From Flavobacterium dankookense (lineage in GTDB: Bacteria > Bacteroidota > Bacteroidia > Flavobacteriales > Flavobacteriaceae), in assembly GCF_004362665.1 (NCBI RefSeq), contig NZ_SNXR01000016.1, forward strand, positions 62,001 through 126,000: a stretch of DNA of 64,000 bases. Reading direction: 5' to 3'. The position numbers and the translations under genes are program-made. Shown piece after piece: positions 1 through 10,127 of this stretch. Positions within the stretch are counted from its first letter, which is position 1; the number at the start of each line of letters is the position of its first letter. The notes beneath the pieces were generated by a model, which searched no databases, was not told where the DNA came from, and saw only the letters and a program-made list of their open reading frames with translations.

Positions 1-2
1 TT

Positions 3-2012
3 GATTTATATAAAATAGATTTTTCCAATAACTTAATATCTAATATAGATTTTCAAACTAATACAAGTATGGGTTTAATTTATGGAAGAAACAATTTACT
101 AACATCTACTAATTTAAACGGTTTAAGCAGTCTTACATATCTAGATTTATCTGAAAATGAATTCAGCTCCCTTAATTTTTCTGCATTAAATAGTTTGCAA
201 ACTTTAAATTTATATAATAATTCTATATCCAATTTAAATTTACCAATTTCTCCAAGTTTGCGTTCTCTAAATGTTGGAAATAATCAACTTTCTGTTTTAA
301 ATTTAGATGATTATCCTTTGTTGTATGGGTTAAATTGTAGCGGTAATCAACTAACTTCTCTTGATATTTCAAACAAGCCATTGCTTAATAATTTATATTG
401 TCAAAACAATTTGCTTACTACTTTAAATTTAAATAATTTAAATAATCTTGTCATAATAAAATGTAACAATAATCCATTACTCGATAAACTATTTGTAAAA
501 ACAACAACAACAATTGCTAGTTGGGATTTAGATATAAGCGGTAATCCTAGTTTAAGCTATATATGTACCGATGAAAATAAATTATTGTTATTTCAGAATG
601 CTATTTTAAACAATGGTTACACATGTGAAGTTAATACCTATTGTTCTTTTAATCCTAGTGGAGTTTTTTTTACTATAACTGGTAATAATCGTTTTGACTT
701 TAATAATAATGGTTGTGATATAAATGACATAGACTTTTCTTTTTTAAAATTTAATATAACTAACGGAACAATATCGGGTTCATCATTTTGTAATACTACA
801 GGAGGTTATTTTCTCTCTGTTCAATCTGGAACGCACACTATTACGCCAGTTTTAGAAAATCCAAATTATTTTGCTGTTTCGCCAGCTTCAGCATCCGTTA
901 GTTTTCCATCGGCAACAAGTCCTTTTACTCAAGATTTTTGTGTTACTGCTAATGGTATTTTTAATGATGTTGAGATTATCATTATTCCAATAGAAGTGGC
1001 TCGTCCAGGTTTTGATGCAAAGTATAAAATCATTTATAAAAACAAAGGAAACCAAGTGGTAAATGGTTCGTTGAGTTTTACTTTTGACGATGCTATTATG
1101 GATTTGGTTAGCGCAACTCCTGTTAATGATGGAAATGCAACCAATAGTTTAAGTTGGAATTATACTAATTTAAATCCTTTTGAAACAAGAGAAATTGATT
1201 TAATATTTAATATCAATTCACCAACGGAAATTCCTGCGGTGAATGGCGATGATGTTTTAGATTATACCGCATCTATTATAGGCGCAACGGACGAAACACC
1301 AAATGACAATACGTTTACATTAAACCAAACGGTTGTTAATTCTTTTGATCCAAATGATAAAACGTGTTTAGAAGGAACAACCATTACGCCGAGTATGGTT
1401 GGACAATACGTTCATTATGTAATCCGTTTTGAAAATACTGGAACTTTTGCTGCGCAAAATATCGTTGTGAAAGATATGATTGACACCACTAAGTTTGATA
1501 TTGCTACTTTAGTTCCACAACGCAGTAGTCATGATTTTATCACAAGAATAAGCAATACCAATAAAGTAGAATTTATTTTTGAAAACATCAATCTTCCGTT
1601 TGATGATGCCAACAATGATGGTTATGTGGCTTTTAAAATCAGAACAAAACCTACTTTAGTTTTAGGCGATACATTTAGCAACGAAGCAAGCATTTATTTT
1701 GATTATAACTTTCCGATTATTACTGAACCAGCTGTAACTACCGTTGCTGCTTTGAGCAATCAAGATTTTGATTTTGGAACTTATTTTACATTGTATCCCA
1801 ATCCAGCAAAAGAGGTTCTAAACTTCGAAGTGAAGAACGAAATAGGAGTGAAGTCGATACAAGTTTACAACACATTAGGACAAATAGTTTTAGCAGTTAC
1901 AAACGCTTCAACTACAAGAAGTGTTGATGTAGCAAATTTAAACGCTGGTGCTTATTTTATAAAAGTTACAACAGACAAAGGAAGCGCAAATAGTAAATTC
2001 ATTAAAGAATAA
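3..2012 (+). CDS. LRR surface protein with T9SS type A sorting domain, 5' end outside window
   Basis: This is the first of four tandem paralogues and is cut by the left edge. The frame is open to base 3 and already encodes LRR-like sequence, so the in-frame ATG at 69 is internal rather than the true start. The visible protein has short Bacteroidetes-type LRRs (repeated NNQLSVLNL-like units), a variable-to-constant junction near YCSFNPSG, a long conserved beta-rich region containing YVHYVIRFENTG (DUF11-like), and a C-terminal type A sorting domain with LYPNPAKE and a KFIKE end. By family knowledge it is exported by the Sec and type IX systems and anchored at or released from the cell surface, where the LRRs probably bind a ligand. 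The ligand is unknown. Confidence 0.9.
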   Translation, partial: DLYKIDFSNNLISNIDFQTNTSMGLIYGRNNLLTSTNLNGLSSLTYLDLSENEFSSLNFSALNSLQTLNLYNNSISNLNLPISPSLRSLNVGNNQLSVLNLDDYPLLYGLNCSGNQLTSLDISNKPLLNNLYCQNNLLTTLNLNNLNNLVIIKCNNNPLLDKLFVKTTTTIASWDLDISGNPSLSYICTDENKLLLFQNAILNNGYTCEVNTYCSFNPSGVFFTITGNNRFDFNNNGCDINDIDFSFLKFNITNGTISGSSFCNTTGGYFLSVQSGTHTITPVLENPNYFAVSPASASVSFPSATSPFTQDFCVTANGIFNDVEIIIIPIEVARPGFDAKYKIIYKNKGNQVVNGSLSFTFDDAIMDLVSATPVNDGNATNSLSWNYTNLNPFETREIDLIFNINSPTEIPAVNGDDVLDYTASIIGATDETPNDNTFTLNQTVVNSFDPNDKTCLEGTTITPSMVGQYVHYVIRFENTGTFAAQNIVVKDMIDTTKFDIATLVPQRSSHDFITRISNTNKVEFIFENINLPFDDANNDGYVAFKIRTKPTLVLGDTFSNEASIYFDYNFPIITEPAVTTVAALSNQDFDFGTYFTLYPNPAKEVLNFEVKNEIGVKSIQVYNTLGQIVLAVTNASTTRSVDVANLNAGAYFIKVTTDKGSANSKFIKE

Positions 2013-2024
2013 AAAAAATAGACT

Positions 2025-4496
2025 ATGAAAAAGTTTTATAAGATTTTAGTTTTAGTATTCTTTGCTACTGGTAGTGCGCAGATTGTAAACATTCCTGATG
2101 CGAATTTTAAGGCGAAGTTGTTGGAAGCAAGTCCTGATAATGCAATTGCTTTTGGTAACGATATTGGATATATTAAGATCGATGCAAATTCAAATGGAGA
2201 AATTGAGGAGAGTGAAGCTCAAATTGTAACCTATTTAGACGTTAAAAATTCTAATATTTCAAACTTGACAGGAATAGAGTTTTTTATTAATTTATTGTTT
2301 TTAAATGTCTCGAATAATCAATTGACTAGTTTAGACTTGTCTAGTAATAATCAATTAGAGACTTTGATTTGTCCTTATAATCAATTAACAAATCTTAATG
2401 TAAATAGCTTAATTAATATAGATGCTAGCCATAATCAATTAATGGAATTGAACTTAAATTTTATTGAAGTTTCAGATGAGTATGAAACTTTTTTAGATTT
2501 GAGTTACAACAATCTTATTTCTTTTACTGCAACAAATTCCTTTTTTTATAGATTTGATTTAAGTAATAATCAATTATCAAGTCTAATTTTAAATAATTTA
2601 ACTATTAATAATGGTCGTATAAATAATAATAATTTAACCGCTATTGATTTTCAAGGTTATGTGTATGTTTATGGAGTATTTGATATAGCAAATAATCAGT
2701 TTATTAATTCAAATGTAAATGCAACATACTATTGCTCTGTAAACAATCTTTACATAGGTAACAATAACTTGATTGACATAATACCATATGGAATTAATGC
2801 TGATAATGTAATTTGTCAGTCTAATAATACTGTCCTAGATTTAACTGGTTTTTTTGGTTTACCTTCTTCAGATCCAAGTTATCCAAGTGGAACAGTAACT
2901 ATTACTAATTCCCCAAATTTAGAAATCATTACTATTAAAAATGGCTTTAATCACACGTCTGTTACAAATAATGATGAACCTGAAGAATTTCAAATTAGTT
3001 CAATGCGTTTAGATATTTCAAATTGTCCAAATCTTTCATACTTTTGTGTTGATGAATTAGAACAACCGTATATTCAAGCAAGTATCAATCAGTTAGGACT
3101 TGGCAATCAAGTTCAGGTTAATAGTTATTGTTCCTTTACTCCAGGCGGTGAATTTTGCACTATACAAGGAACAACACGTTTAGATAATGACTCTAATGGT
3201 TGTGATGCAAATGACATTATTTTTCCAAATCAACAATTTACAGCTACTAATGGAACTGTTTCAGGTTTGTTTATCTCAAATGAAAGTGGAAACTATTCTA
3301 TTCCTGTTCAACAAGGAACACATACGATCACTCCAGTTTTTGAAAATCCAAGTTATTTTAATGTTTCTCCAGCATCGATAACGGTTAGTTTTCCATCGGC
3401 TGCAAGTCCATTTACTCAAGATTTTTGTGTTACTGCTAATGGGGTGAAAAATGATGTTGAGGTTACTACTATCCCAATAGAGGTTGCTCGACCAGGTTTT
3501 GATGCAAACTATAAAATCATTTATAAAAACAAAGGAAACCAAGTGGCTAATGGAACAGTAAGTTTTGGTTTTGATGATACTGTGATGGATTTGGTTAGTG
3601 CAACTCCTGTTAATGATAATGCAGCAACCAATAGTTTAAGTTGGAATTATTCCAATTTAAATCCTTTTGAAACTCGAGAAATTGATTTAGTATTCAATAT
3701 TAATTCTCCAATGGAAATTCCTGCGGTTAATGGCGATGATGTTTTAGATTATACCGCAACTATCGTTGGTGCAACTGATGAAACACCAAATGACAATACG
3801 TTTACATTAAACCAAACGGTTGTTAATTCGTATGATCCAAATGATAAAACGTGTTTAGAAGGTTCAACCATTACTCCAAGTATGGTTGGACAATACGTTC
3901 ATTACGTAATTCGTTTTGAAAATACTGGAACTTTTGCCGCACAAAATATCGTTGTGAAAGATATGATTGACACTACTAAGTTTGATATTACAACTTTAGT
4001 TCCACAACGCAGTAGTCATGATTTCTACACCAGAATAAATGGTAATAGAGTAGAATTTATTTTTGAAAACATCAATCTTCCGTTTGATGATGCTAATAAT
4101 GATGGCTATGTAGCGTTTAAAATTAAAACAAAACCAACTTTAGTTTTAGGTAATACGTTTAGCAACGAAGCCAGCATTTATTTTGATTATAACTTTCCGA
4201 TTATTACTGAACCAGCTGTAACTACGGTTGCTGCTTTGAGTAACCAAGACTTTGATTTTGGAAGTTATTTCACTTTGTATCCAAATCCTGCAAAAGAGGT
4301 TCTAAACTTCGAAGTGAAGAACGAAATAGGAGTTAAGTCCATTCAAGTTTACAACACATTAGGGCAAATATTGTTAGCAGTTACAAACGCTTCAACTACA
4401 AGAAGTATTGATGTAGCAAGTTTAAACGCTGGTGCTTATTTTATTAAAGTAGGTACTGATAAAGGAAGCACGAATAGCAAATTCATTAAAGAATAA
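2025..4496 (+). CDS. LRR surface protein with T9SS sorting domain, paralogue 2
   Basis: This 823-residue protein starts with a signal peptide of about 18 residues (MKKFYKILVLVFFATGSA). An IPDANFK segment follows, then an Asp-rich loop resembling an EF-hand (DANSNGEIEESE, about residues 53-64). LRRs run to about residue 340. The constant half starts at YCSFTPGG and ends in the T9SS domain (LYPNPAKE ... KFIKE). The start lies 12 nt after the previous stop, and the same 12-nt spacer recurs between all four genes, so they are probably one transcript. Its DNA from 3061 to 3325 differs from paralogue 3 at a single base, while the LRR parts are clearly different. Role: probable surface binding protein, ligand unknown. 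Confidence 0.93.
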   Translation: MKKFYKILVLVFFATGSAQIVNIPDANFKAKLLEASPDNAIAFGNDIGYIKIDANSNGEIEESEAQIVTYLDVKNSNISNLTGIEFFINLLFLNVSNNQLTSLDLSSNNQLETLICPYNQLTNLNVNSLINIDASHNQLMELNLNFIEVSDEYETFLDLSYNNLISFTATNSFFYRFDLSNNQLSSLILNNLTINNGRINNNNLTAIDFQGYVYVYGVFDIANNQFINSNVNATYYCSVNNLYIGNNNLIDIIPYGINADNVICQSNNTVLDLTGFFGLPSSDPSYPSGTVTITNSPNLEIITIKNGFNHTSVTNNDEPEEFQISSMRLDISNCPNLSYFCVDELEQPYIQASINQLGLGNQVQVNSYCSFTPGGEFCTIQGTTRLDNDSNGCDANDIIFPNQQFTATNGTVSGLFISNESGNYSIPVQQGTHTITPVFENPSYFNVSPASITVSFPSAASPFTQDFCVTANGVKNDVEVTTIPIEVARPGFDANYKIIYKNKGNQVANGTVSFGFDDTVMDLVSATPVNDNAATNSLSWNYSNLNPFETREIDLVFNINSPMEIPAVNGDDVLDYTATIVGATDETPNDNTFTLNQTVVNSYDPNDKTCLEGSTITPSMVGQYVHYVIRFENTGTFAAQNIVVKDMIDTTKFDITTLVPQRSSHDFYTRINGNRVEFIFENINLPFDDANNDGYVAFKIKTKPTLVLGNTFSNEASIYFDYNFPIITEPAVTTVAALSNQDFDFGSYFTLYPNPAKEVLNFEVKNEIGVKSIQVYNTLGQILLAVTNASTTRSIDVASLNAGAYFIKVGTDKGSTNSKFIKE

Positions 4497-4508
4497 AAAA
4501 AATAGACT

Positions 4509-6992
4509 ATGAAAAAGTTTTACACGATTTTAGTTTTAGTATTTGTTGCTACTAGTAATGCGCAGATTGTTAACATTCCTGATGCGAATTTTAAAGACTA
4601 TTTATTGTTTAATGTTGACACAAATAATGATGGAGAAATTCAAGAAAGTGAAGCAGCCGCAAGAACATTTCCCCTGATTCTTGATGATTTGTCTATTTCA
4701 GATTTGACTGGGATTAATGCTTTTATTAATATTCAGAGACTAGAATGTAATAATAATCAGTTAACCTTTCTTAATATTTCTAGTTTAACTAATTTAAGAA
4801 TTCTTAAATGTTCAAACAATCAATTAACTTCTATAATTTTTCCTAGTACAGGCTCGTTTGATTATTTAGAGTGTGATTATAATCAACTCACAGTTTTGGA
4901 TTTTCCTGAAACATTTTCTGTACATTCTTTGAATGCCAGCCACAATCAATTAACAAATGTAAATATTAATTTTACAAGTTTTGTTGAAGGTATTAATTTA
5001 AGTTACAACAATCTTACTTCTTTTACTGCTTCAAATACACATTTTATTGATGGTTTTAACATAAGTAATAATCAGTTATCAAATTTGGTTTTAGATAATG
5101 TTCGATTTGATTATTTATTTATTAATAACAATAATTTAAGTTCTATCAATGTAATTGGTACTGCTAGAGTTGACAATATTATGAATATTAGAAACAATCA
5201 GTTTTCCGATTTAGATTTAACCGGATTTCAAAATATTTTGAATCCTACATTATATTTAGGTAACAATATAGTTGATGTAGTACCAAGTGGTAATGAGTTT
5301 AGTAACGTTGAATATGAGTCTGAAAATACTAGTTTTGATTTAACTGGCTTTTATTCTTTTGCAAATTGTGATCCAACAGAAACAGGCAGTGTAACTATCA
5401 CAAATTCACCTAATCTAGAAACAATTACAATCAAAAATGGTTTTAATCATACGTTCGTAACTTGTAGTGAGAGTGTGGTATTTCAAATTCGAGCTTTGCG
5501 TTTAAATATTTCAAACTGTCCAAATCTATCACATATCTGTGTTGATGAATTAGAACAACCGTATATTCAAGCAAGTATCAATCAGTTAGGACTTGGCAAT
5601 CAAGTTCAGGTTAATAGTTACTGTTCCTTTACTCCAGGCGGTGAATTTTGCACTATACAAGGAACAACACGTTTAGATAATGACTCTAATGGTTGTGATG
5701 CAAATGACATTATTTTTCCAAATCAACAATTTACAGCTACTAATGGAACTGTTTCAGGTTTGTTTATCTCAAATGAAAGTGGAAACTATTCTATTCCTGT
5801 TCAACAAGGAACACATACTATCACACCAGTTTTAGAAAATCCAAGTTATTTTAATGTTTCTCCAGCATCGATAACGGTTAGTTTTCCATCGGCTGCAAGT
5901 CCATTTACTCAAGATTTTTGTGTTACTGCTAATGGTGTGAAAAATGATGTCGAGGTCACTATCATTCCAATAGAAGTGGCTCGTCCAGGTTTTGATGCAG
6001 AGTATAAAATCATATACAAAAACAAAGGAAACCAAGTGGCTAATGGAAACGTAAGTTTTGGTTTTGATGATGCTGTGATGGATTTAGTTTCTGCAACTCC
6101 TGTTAATGATAATGGAGCAACCAATAGTTTAAGTTGGAATTATACCAATTTAAATCCTTTTGAAACTCGAGAAATTGATTTAGTATTTAATATTAATTCG
6201 CCAATGGAAATTCCTGAGGTTAATGGTGATGATGTTTTAGATTATACCGCAACAATTGTTGGCGCAACGGATGAAACACCAAATGACAACACATTTACAC
6301 TAAATCAAACTGTTGTCAATTCTTTTGATCCAAATGATAAAACGTGTTTAGAAGGAACAACCATTACGCCGAGTATGGTTGGACAATACGTTCATTATGT
6401 AATCCGTTTTGAAAATACTGGAACTTTTGCCGCACAAAATATCGTTGTAAAAGATATGATTGACACTACTAAGTTTGATACTACTACTTTAGTTCCACAG
6501 CGCAGTAGTCATGATTTTGTTACTAGAATAACAAACACGAATAAAGTGGAATTTATCTTTGAAAACATCAATCTTCCTTTTGATGATGCTAATAATGATG
6601 GTTATGTAGCGTTTAAAATTAAAACAAAACCAACTTTGGTTTTAGGCGATACGTTTAGCAACGAAGCAAGCATTTATTTTGATTATAACTTTCCCATTAT
6701 TACTGAACCAGCTGTAACTACGATTGCTGCTTTGAGTAACCAAGACTTTGATTTTGGAAGTTATTTCACTTTGTATCCAAATCCTGCAAAAGAGGTTCTA
6801 AACTTCGAAGTGAAGAACGAAATAGGAGTTAAGTCCATTCAAGTTTACAATAGCTTAGGGCAAATAGTAATGGCAGTTACAAACGCTTCAACTACTAGAA
6901 GTATTGATGTAGCTAGTTTAAACGCTGGTGCTTATTTTATTAAAGTAACAACTGATAGAGGAAGCGCAAATAGTAAGTTTATAAAAGAATAA
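4509..6992 (+). CDS. LRR surface protein with T9SS sorting domain, paralogue 3
   Basis: This 827-residue protein has the same architecture as its neighbours: a signal peptide (residues 1-18), an IPDANFK segment, a DTNNDGEIQESE calcium-loop-like stretch at about 35-46, irregular LRRs, the YCSFTPGG junction, a DUF11-like region and a type A sorting domain. The stop-to-start spacing is 12 nt on both sides. Bases 5904-6046 are identical to 8364-8506 in paralogue 4, while 5554-5818 matches paralogue 2, so the gene is a mosaic. That pattern suggests recombination or gene conversion among the copies. Predicted location is the cell surface. Function beyond ligand binding cannot be read from the sequence. 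Confidence 0.93.
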   Translation: MKKFYTILVLVFVATSNAQIVNIPDANFKDYLLFNVDTNNDGEIQESEAAARTFPLILDDLSISDLTGINAFINIQRLECNNNQLTFLNISSLTNLRILKCSNNQLTSIIFPSTGSFDYLECDYNQLTVLDFPETFSVHSLNASHNQLTNVNINFTSFVEGINLSYNNLTSFTASNTHFIDGFNISNNQLSNLVLDNVRFDYLFINNNNLSSINVIGTARVDNIMNIRNNQFSDLDLTGFQNILNPTLYLGNNIVDVVPSGNEFSNVEYESENTSFDLTGFYSFANCDPTETGSVTITNSPNLETITIKNGFNHTFVTCSESVVFQIRALRLNISNCPNLSHICVDELEQPYIQASINQLGLGNQVQVNSYCSFTPGGEFCTIQGTTRLDNDSNGCDANDIIFPNQQFTATNGTVSGLFISNESGNYSIPVQQGTHTITPVLENPSYFNVSPASITVSFPSAASPFTQDFCVTANGVKNDVEVTIIPIEVARPGFDAEYKIIYKNKGNQVANGNVSFGFDDAVMDLVSATPVNDNGATNSLSWNYTNLNPFETREIDLVFNINSPMEIPEVNGDDVLDYTATIVGATDETPNDNTFTLNQTVVNSFDPNDKTCLEGTTITPSMVGQYVHYVIRFENTGTFAAQNIVVKDMIDTTKFDTTTLVPQRSSHDFVTRITNTNKVEFIFENINLPFDDANNDGYVAFKIKTKPTLVLGDTFSNEASIYFDYNFPIITEPAVTTIAALSNQDFDFGSYFTLYPNPAKEVLNFEVKNEIGVKSIQVYNSLGQIVMAVTNASTTRSIDVASLNAGAYFIKVTTDRGSANSKFIKE

Positions 6993-7004
6993 AAGAAATA
7001 GACT

Positions 7005-9452
7005 ATGAAAAAGTTTTACACGATTTTAGTTTTAGTATTTGTTGTTGCAACAAATAGTGCTCAGATTGTTAACATTCCTGATGCGAATTTTAAAAGTTAT
7101 CTTGTAAACAATTTTGATAGTAATCTCGATGGAGAAATACAAATAAGCGAAGGATTACAGATAAATGAAATCTTTGTGAATAGTCAAAATATAAGTTCAT
7201 TAGAAGGTATTAATGAGTTTTTAAATCTATATGTATTAAGGGCTGATTATAATCAAATTACTAGTTTAGACATAAGTAATTTAACTTCACTGGTTTATTT
7301 GGAAATAACAAATAATCAGTTATCTGCAATTAATCTTTCTAATCAAGATAACTTAAGTGAATTGTATGCTAATAATAATCAAATTACAAGTCTTGACACA
7401 AGTAATTTAACTTCATTAATTGCTTTGGATTTATCAAATAATCAGCTATCAACAATTAATCTGTCTAATCAACATAATTTATTTGAAATAAGCTTATCAA
7501 ATAATCAAATCAATACAATTACTTTACCATCACAATCTTTGGCTGAATATTGTACTATCAATATTTCTAACAATCAAATCTCTAGTATTGATTTTTCTAA
7601 CCAAAATAATTTAGTAGGATTGAATATAGCCAACAACCAATTATCTAATGTTGCTTTGCCTTTAATTAATCAATTTGATCAAAGTGGGTTAAATATTTCA
7701 GGAAATAACTATACATCAATTTCAATTGTACCGGGTACAAATCTTACCAGTTTTATTTGTAATAACACTCAACTTACATCTTTAGATTTATCAAATGTTG
7801 ATTTCAATTATAATGTACCACCACAAGAAGTGTCTTTTCAAATAAATTCAAATGCTAACTTAACGTTCATCAATTTAAAAAATAATTTTTTTGAAGGTTG
7901 TGTAGATGACTCAAACCCACCAATAGGTGAACAGCCTTTTTTTTGTAGTTTAGAAAATTTTAGTATTTTAAATAACCCTAATCTAAGTGCTGTTTGTGTT
8001 GATAACAGCTTTAATGTCAATGAATTGAATTATTATATAAATTATTTTAGTAATTCACCATACGTATCAGTAACAAATTATTGTTCCTTCACTCCTGGCG
8101 GAACATTTTATACTATTCAAGGAACAACACGTTTAGATAATGACACTAATGATTGTGATGCAAATGACATTGTTTTTCCAAATCAACAATTTAATGCAAC
8201 TAATGGAACAGATTCAGGTTCATTTATCTCAAATGAAAGTGGAAACTATTCTATTCCTGTTCAACAAGGAACACATACTATCACACCAGTTTTAGAAAAT
8301 CCAAGTTATTTTACTGTTTCACCAGCTTCAGCAACCGTTAGTTTTCCATCGGCTGCAAGTCCTTTTACTCAAGATTTTTGTGTTACTGCTAATGGTGTGA
8401 AAAATGATGTCGAGGTCACTATCATTCCAATAGAAGTGGCTCGTCCAGGTTTTGATGCAGAGTATAAAATCATATACAAAAACAAAGGAAACCAAGTGGC
8501 TAATGGTTCTTTGAGTTTTACTTTTGATGATGCTATTATGGATTTGGTTTCTGCAACTCCTGTCTATGATAATGGAGCAACCAATATTTTAGGTTGGAAT
8601 TATACCAATTTAAATCCTTTTGAAACTAGAGAAATTGATTTAGTATTCAATATTAATTCTCCAATGGAAATTCCTGCAGTGAATGGCGATGATGTTTTAG
8701 ATTATACCGCAACAATTGTTGGCGCAACGGACGAAACACCAAATGACAATACGTTTACATTAAACCAAACGGTTGTTAATTCGTATGACCCAAATGATAA
8801 AACGTGTTTAGAAGGAACAACTATTACGCCGAGTATGGTTGGACAATACGTTCATTATGTAATCCGTTTTGAAAATACTGGAACTTTTGCTGCGCAAAAT
8901 ATCGTTGTGAAAGATATGATTGACACCACTAAGTTTGATATTGCTACTTTAGTTCCACAACGCAGTAGTCATGATTTTATCACAAGAATAAGCAATACCA
9001 ATAAAGTAGAATTTATTTTTGAAAACATCAATCTTCCGTTTGATGATGCTAACAATGATGGCTATGTAGCGTTTAAAATTAAAACAAAACCAACTTTGGT
9101 TTTAGGCGATACGTTTAGCAATGAAGCCAGTATTTATTTTGATTATAACTTTCCCATTATTACTGAACCAGCTGTAACTACGGTTGCTGCTTTGAGTAAC
9201 CAAGACTTTGATTTTGGAAGTTATTTCACTTTGTATCCAAATCCTGCAAAAGAGGTTCTAAACTTCGAAGTGAAGAACGAAATAGGAGTTAAGTCCATTC
9301 AAGTTTACAACACATTAGGGCAAATATTGTTAGCAGTTACAAACGCTTCAACTACTACAAGTATTGATGTAGCAAATTTAACCGCTGGTGCTTATTTTAT
9401 AAAAGTAACAACTGATAGAGGAAGCGCAAATAGTAAATTCATTAAAGAATAA
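7005..9452 (+). CDS. LRR surface protein with T9SS sorting domain, paralogue 4
   Basis: This 815-residue protein is the last of the tandem set. Its LRRs are the most regular of the four, with repeated ISNLTSLxxLxISNNQLSxINLSNQ-type units of about 21-23 residues at about 60-230. The N-terminus has a signal peptide and a DSNLDGEIQISE loop. The constant half begins at YCSFTPGG and ends with the T9SS domain. Bases 8823-9059 are identical to 1383-1619 of the first paralogue. The stop codon directly abuts the stop codon of a convergent gene, with no spacer and no visible terminator. The ligand is unknown. Confidence 0.93.
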   Translation: MKKFYTILVLVFVVATNSAQIVNIPDANFKSYLVNNFDSNLDGEIQISEGLQINEIFVNSQNISSLEGINEFLNLYVLRADYNQITSLDISNLTSLVYLEITNNQLSAINLSNQDNLSELYANNNQITSLDTSNLTSLIALDLSNNQLSTINLSNQHNLFEISLSNNQINTITLPSQSLAEYCTINISNNQISSIDFSNQNNLVGLNIANNQLSNVALPLINQFDQSGLNISGNNYTSISIVPGTNLTSFICNNTQLTSLDLSNVDFNYNVPPQEVSFQINSNANLTFINLKNNFFEGCVDDSNPPIGEQPFFCSLENFSILNNPNLSAVCVDNSFNVNELNYYINYFSNSPYVSVTNYCSFTPGGTFYTIQGTTRLDNDTNDCDANDIVFPNQQFNATNGTDSGSFISNESGNYSIPVQQGTHTITPVLENPSYFTVSPASATVSFPSAASPFTQDFCVTANGVKNDVEVTIIPIEVARPGFDAEYKIIYKNKGNQVANGSLSFTFDDAIMDLVSATPVYDNGATNILGWNYTNLNPFETREIDLVFNINSPMEIPAVNGDDVLDYTATIVGATDETPNDNTFTLNQTVVNSYDPNDKTCLEGTTITPSMVGQYVHYVIRFENTGTFAAQNIVVKDMIDTTKFDIATLVPQRSSHDFITRISNTNKVEFIFENINLPFDDANNDGYVAFKIKTKPTLVLGDTFSNEASIYFDYNFPIITEPAVTTVAALSNQDFDFGSYFTLYPNPAKEVLNFEVKNEIGVKSIQVYNTLGQILLAVTNASTTTSIDVANLTAGAYFIKVTTDRGSANSKFIKE

Positions 9453-9932
9453 TTACCATTCCGTTGATTCAGCTGCAGGAGTTTTGAAAAGTTTAATAAA
9501 ATAAGTTTCTAAGCACATTAAGTTTTTTAGGTTCTTTTCTGTAGGGTGAAAAACGTTTTGACCTAAGCGGAGTACATAATTTTCCAATCGGTTATTGTTG
9601 TTGTCTTCACTTTCACCATCAAAGATGATGTTATAAACCGTTACTTGATATTTTCCTTCACTCAATTCAATAGAAAAAGATAAATCAAAAGATTGTTCAA
9701 AATACCATCCGCCACCTTTACAATCGCAATTTAGACTTGCACCTTTTCCAGTGTTATCTTCTTTGTTTACCGTTATTTTAGTGTGGTTTTTATCAATCAA
9801 ATTAGGAACATCGGTTTCTGATGTTTTGAAAGCCATTTGCCAGAAAACTTCTTTGCGTTCCGCTTTGAAATGATGGTTTTGAGCAAATGAATTCAGTGTA
9901 ATAAAGACTAAAAATAATAGGTACTTTTTCAT
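9453..9932 (-). CDS. Small secreted protein of unknown function
   Basis: This 159-residue protein has a clear signal peptide (MKKYLLFLVFITLNSFAQ), so it is probably periplasmic or outer-membrane associated. The mature part is short and mixed alpha/beta. It has a Cys pair in NCDCKGGGWYF and a D-G-E-S-E-D-N-N-N-N acidic loop. I do not recognise the family with certainty; the layout resembles small DUF4468-like Bacteroidetes secreted proteins, but this is a weak impression. It converges on the LRR array, and its stop codon touches that array's last stop. Confidence 0.75.
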   Translation of the reverse strand: MKKYLLFLVFITLNSFAQNHHFKAERKEVFWQMAFKTSETDVPNLIDKNHTKITVNKEDNTGKGASLNCDCKGGGWYFEQSFDLSFSIELSEGKYQVTVYNIIFDGESEDNNNNRLENYVLRLGQNVFHPTEKNLKNLMCLETYFIKLFKTPAAESTEW

Positions 9933-10013
9933 ATTTTTTTTGTAAAGATAGAAGAATAATTAAAATGGACTTATTTTACTAATATTTTGTACTTCCAAGC
10001 TTTCAGTGAGAAT

Positions 10014-10064
10014 GCATCATCACCTTTTAATACTATTTTAGTAATAGTAAAATAGGACTGATGC
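10014..10064. repeat. Intergenic nested inverted repeat
   Basis: GCATCA (10014-10019) pairs with TGATGC (10059-10064). Inside it CTATTTTA (10033-10040) pairs with TAAAATAG (10048-10055) around a 7-nt loop. It lies in the 193-bp gap between two minus-strand genes, where no other gene was seen. It could be an RNA hairpin or simple AT-rich chance structure. Confidence 0.35.
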
Positions 10065-10100
10065 TTATCATTACTAATTATATAGAACACTAAAATAAAT

Positions 10101-10127
10101 AAAAAAACCGAAACTAATGTCTCGGTT
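10101..10127 (-). terminator. Rho-independent terminator of the NlpC/P60 gene
   Basis: Read on the minus strand, AACCGA and TCGGTT form the outer stem, with an inner GAC/GTT continuation and a small loop, followed by a run of seven T. The stem overlaps the stop codon of the NlpC/P60 gene. Confidence 0.8.
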
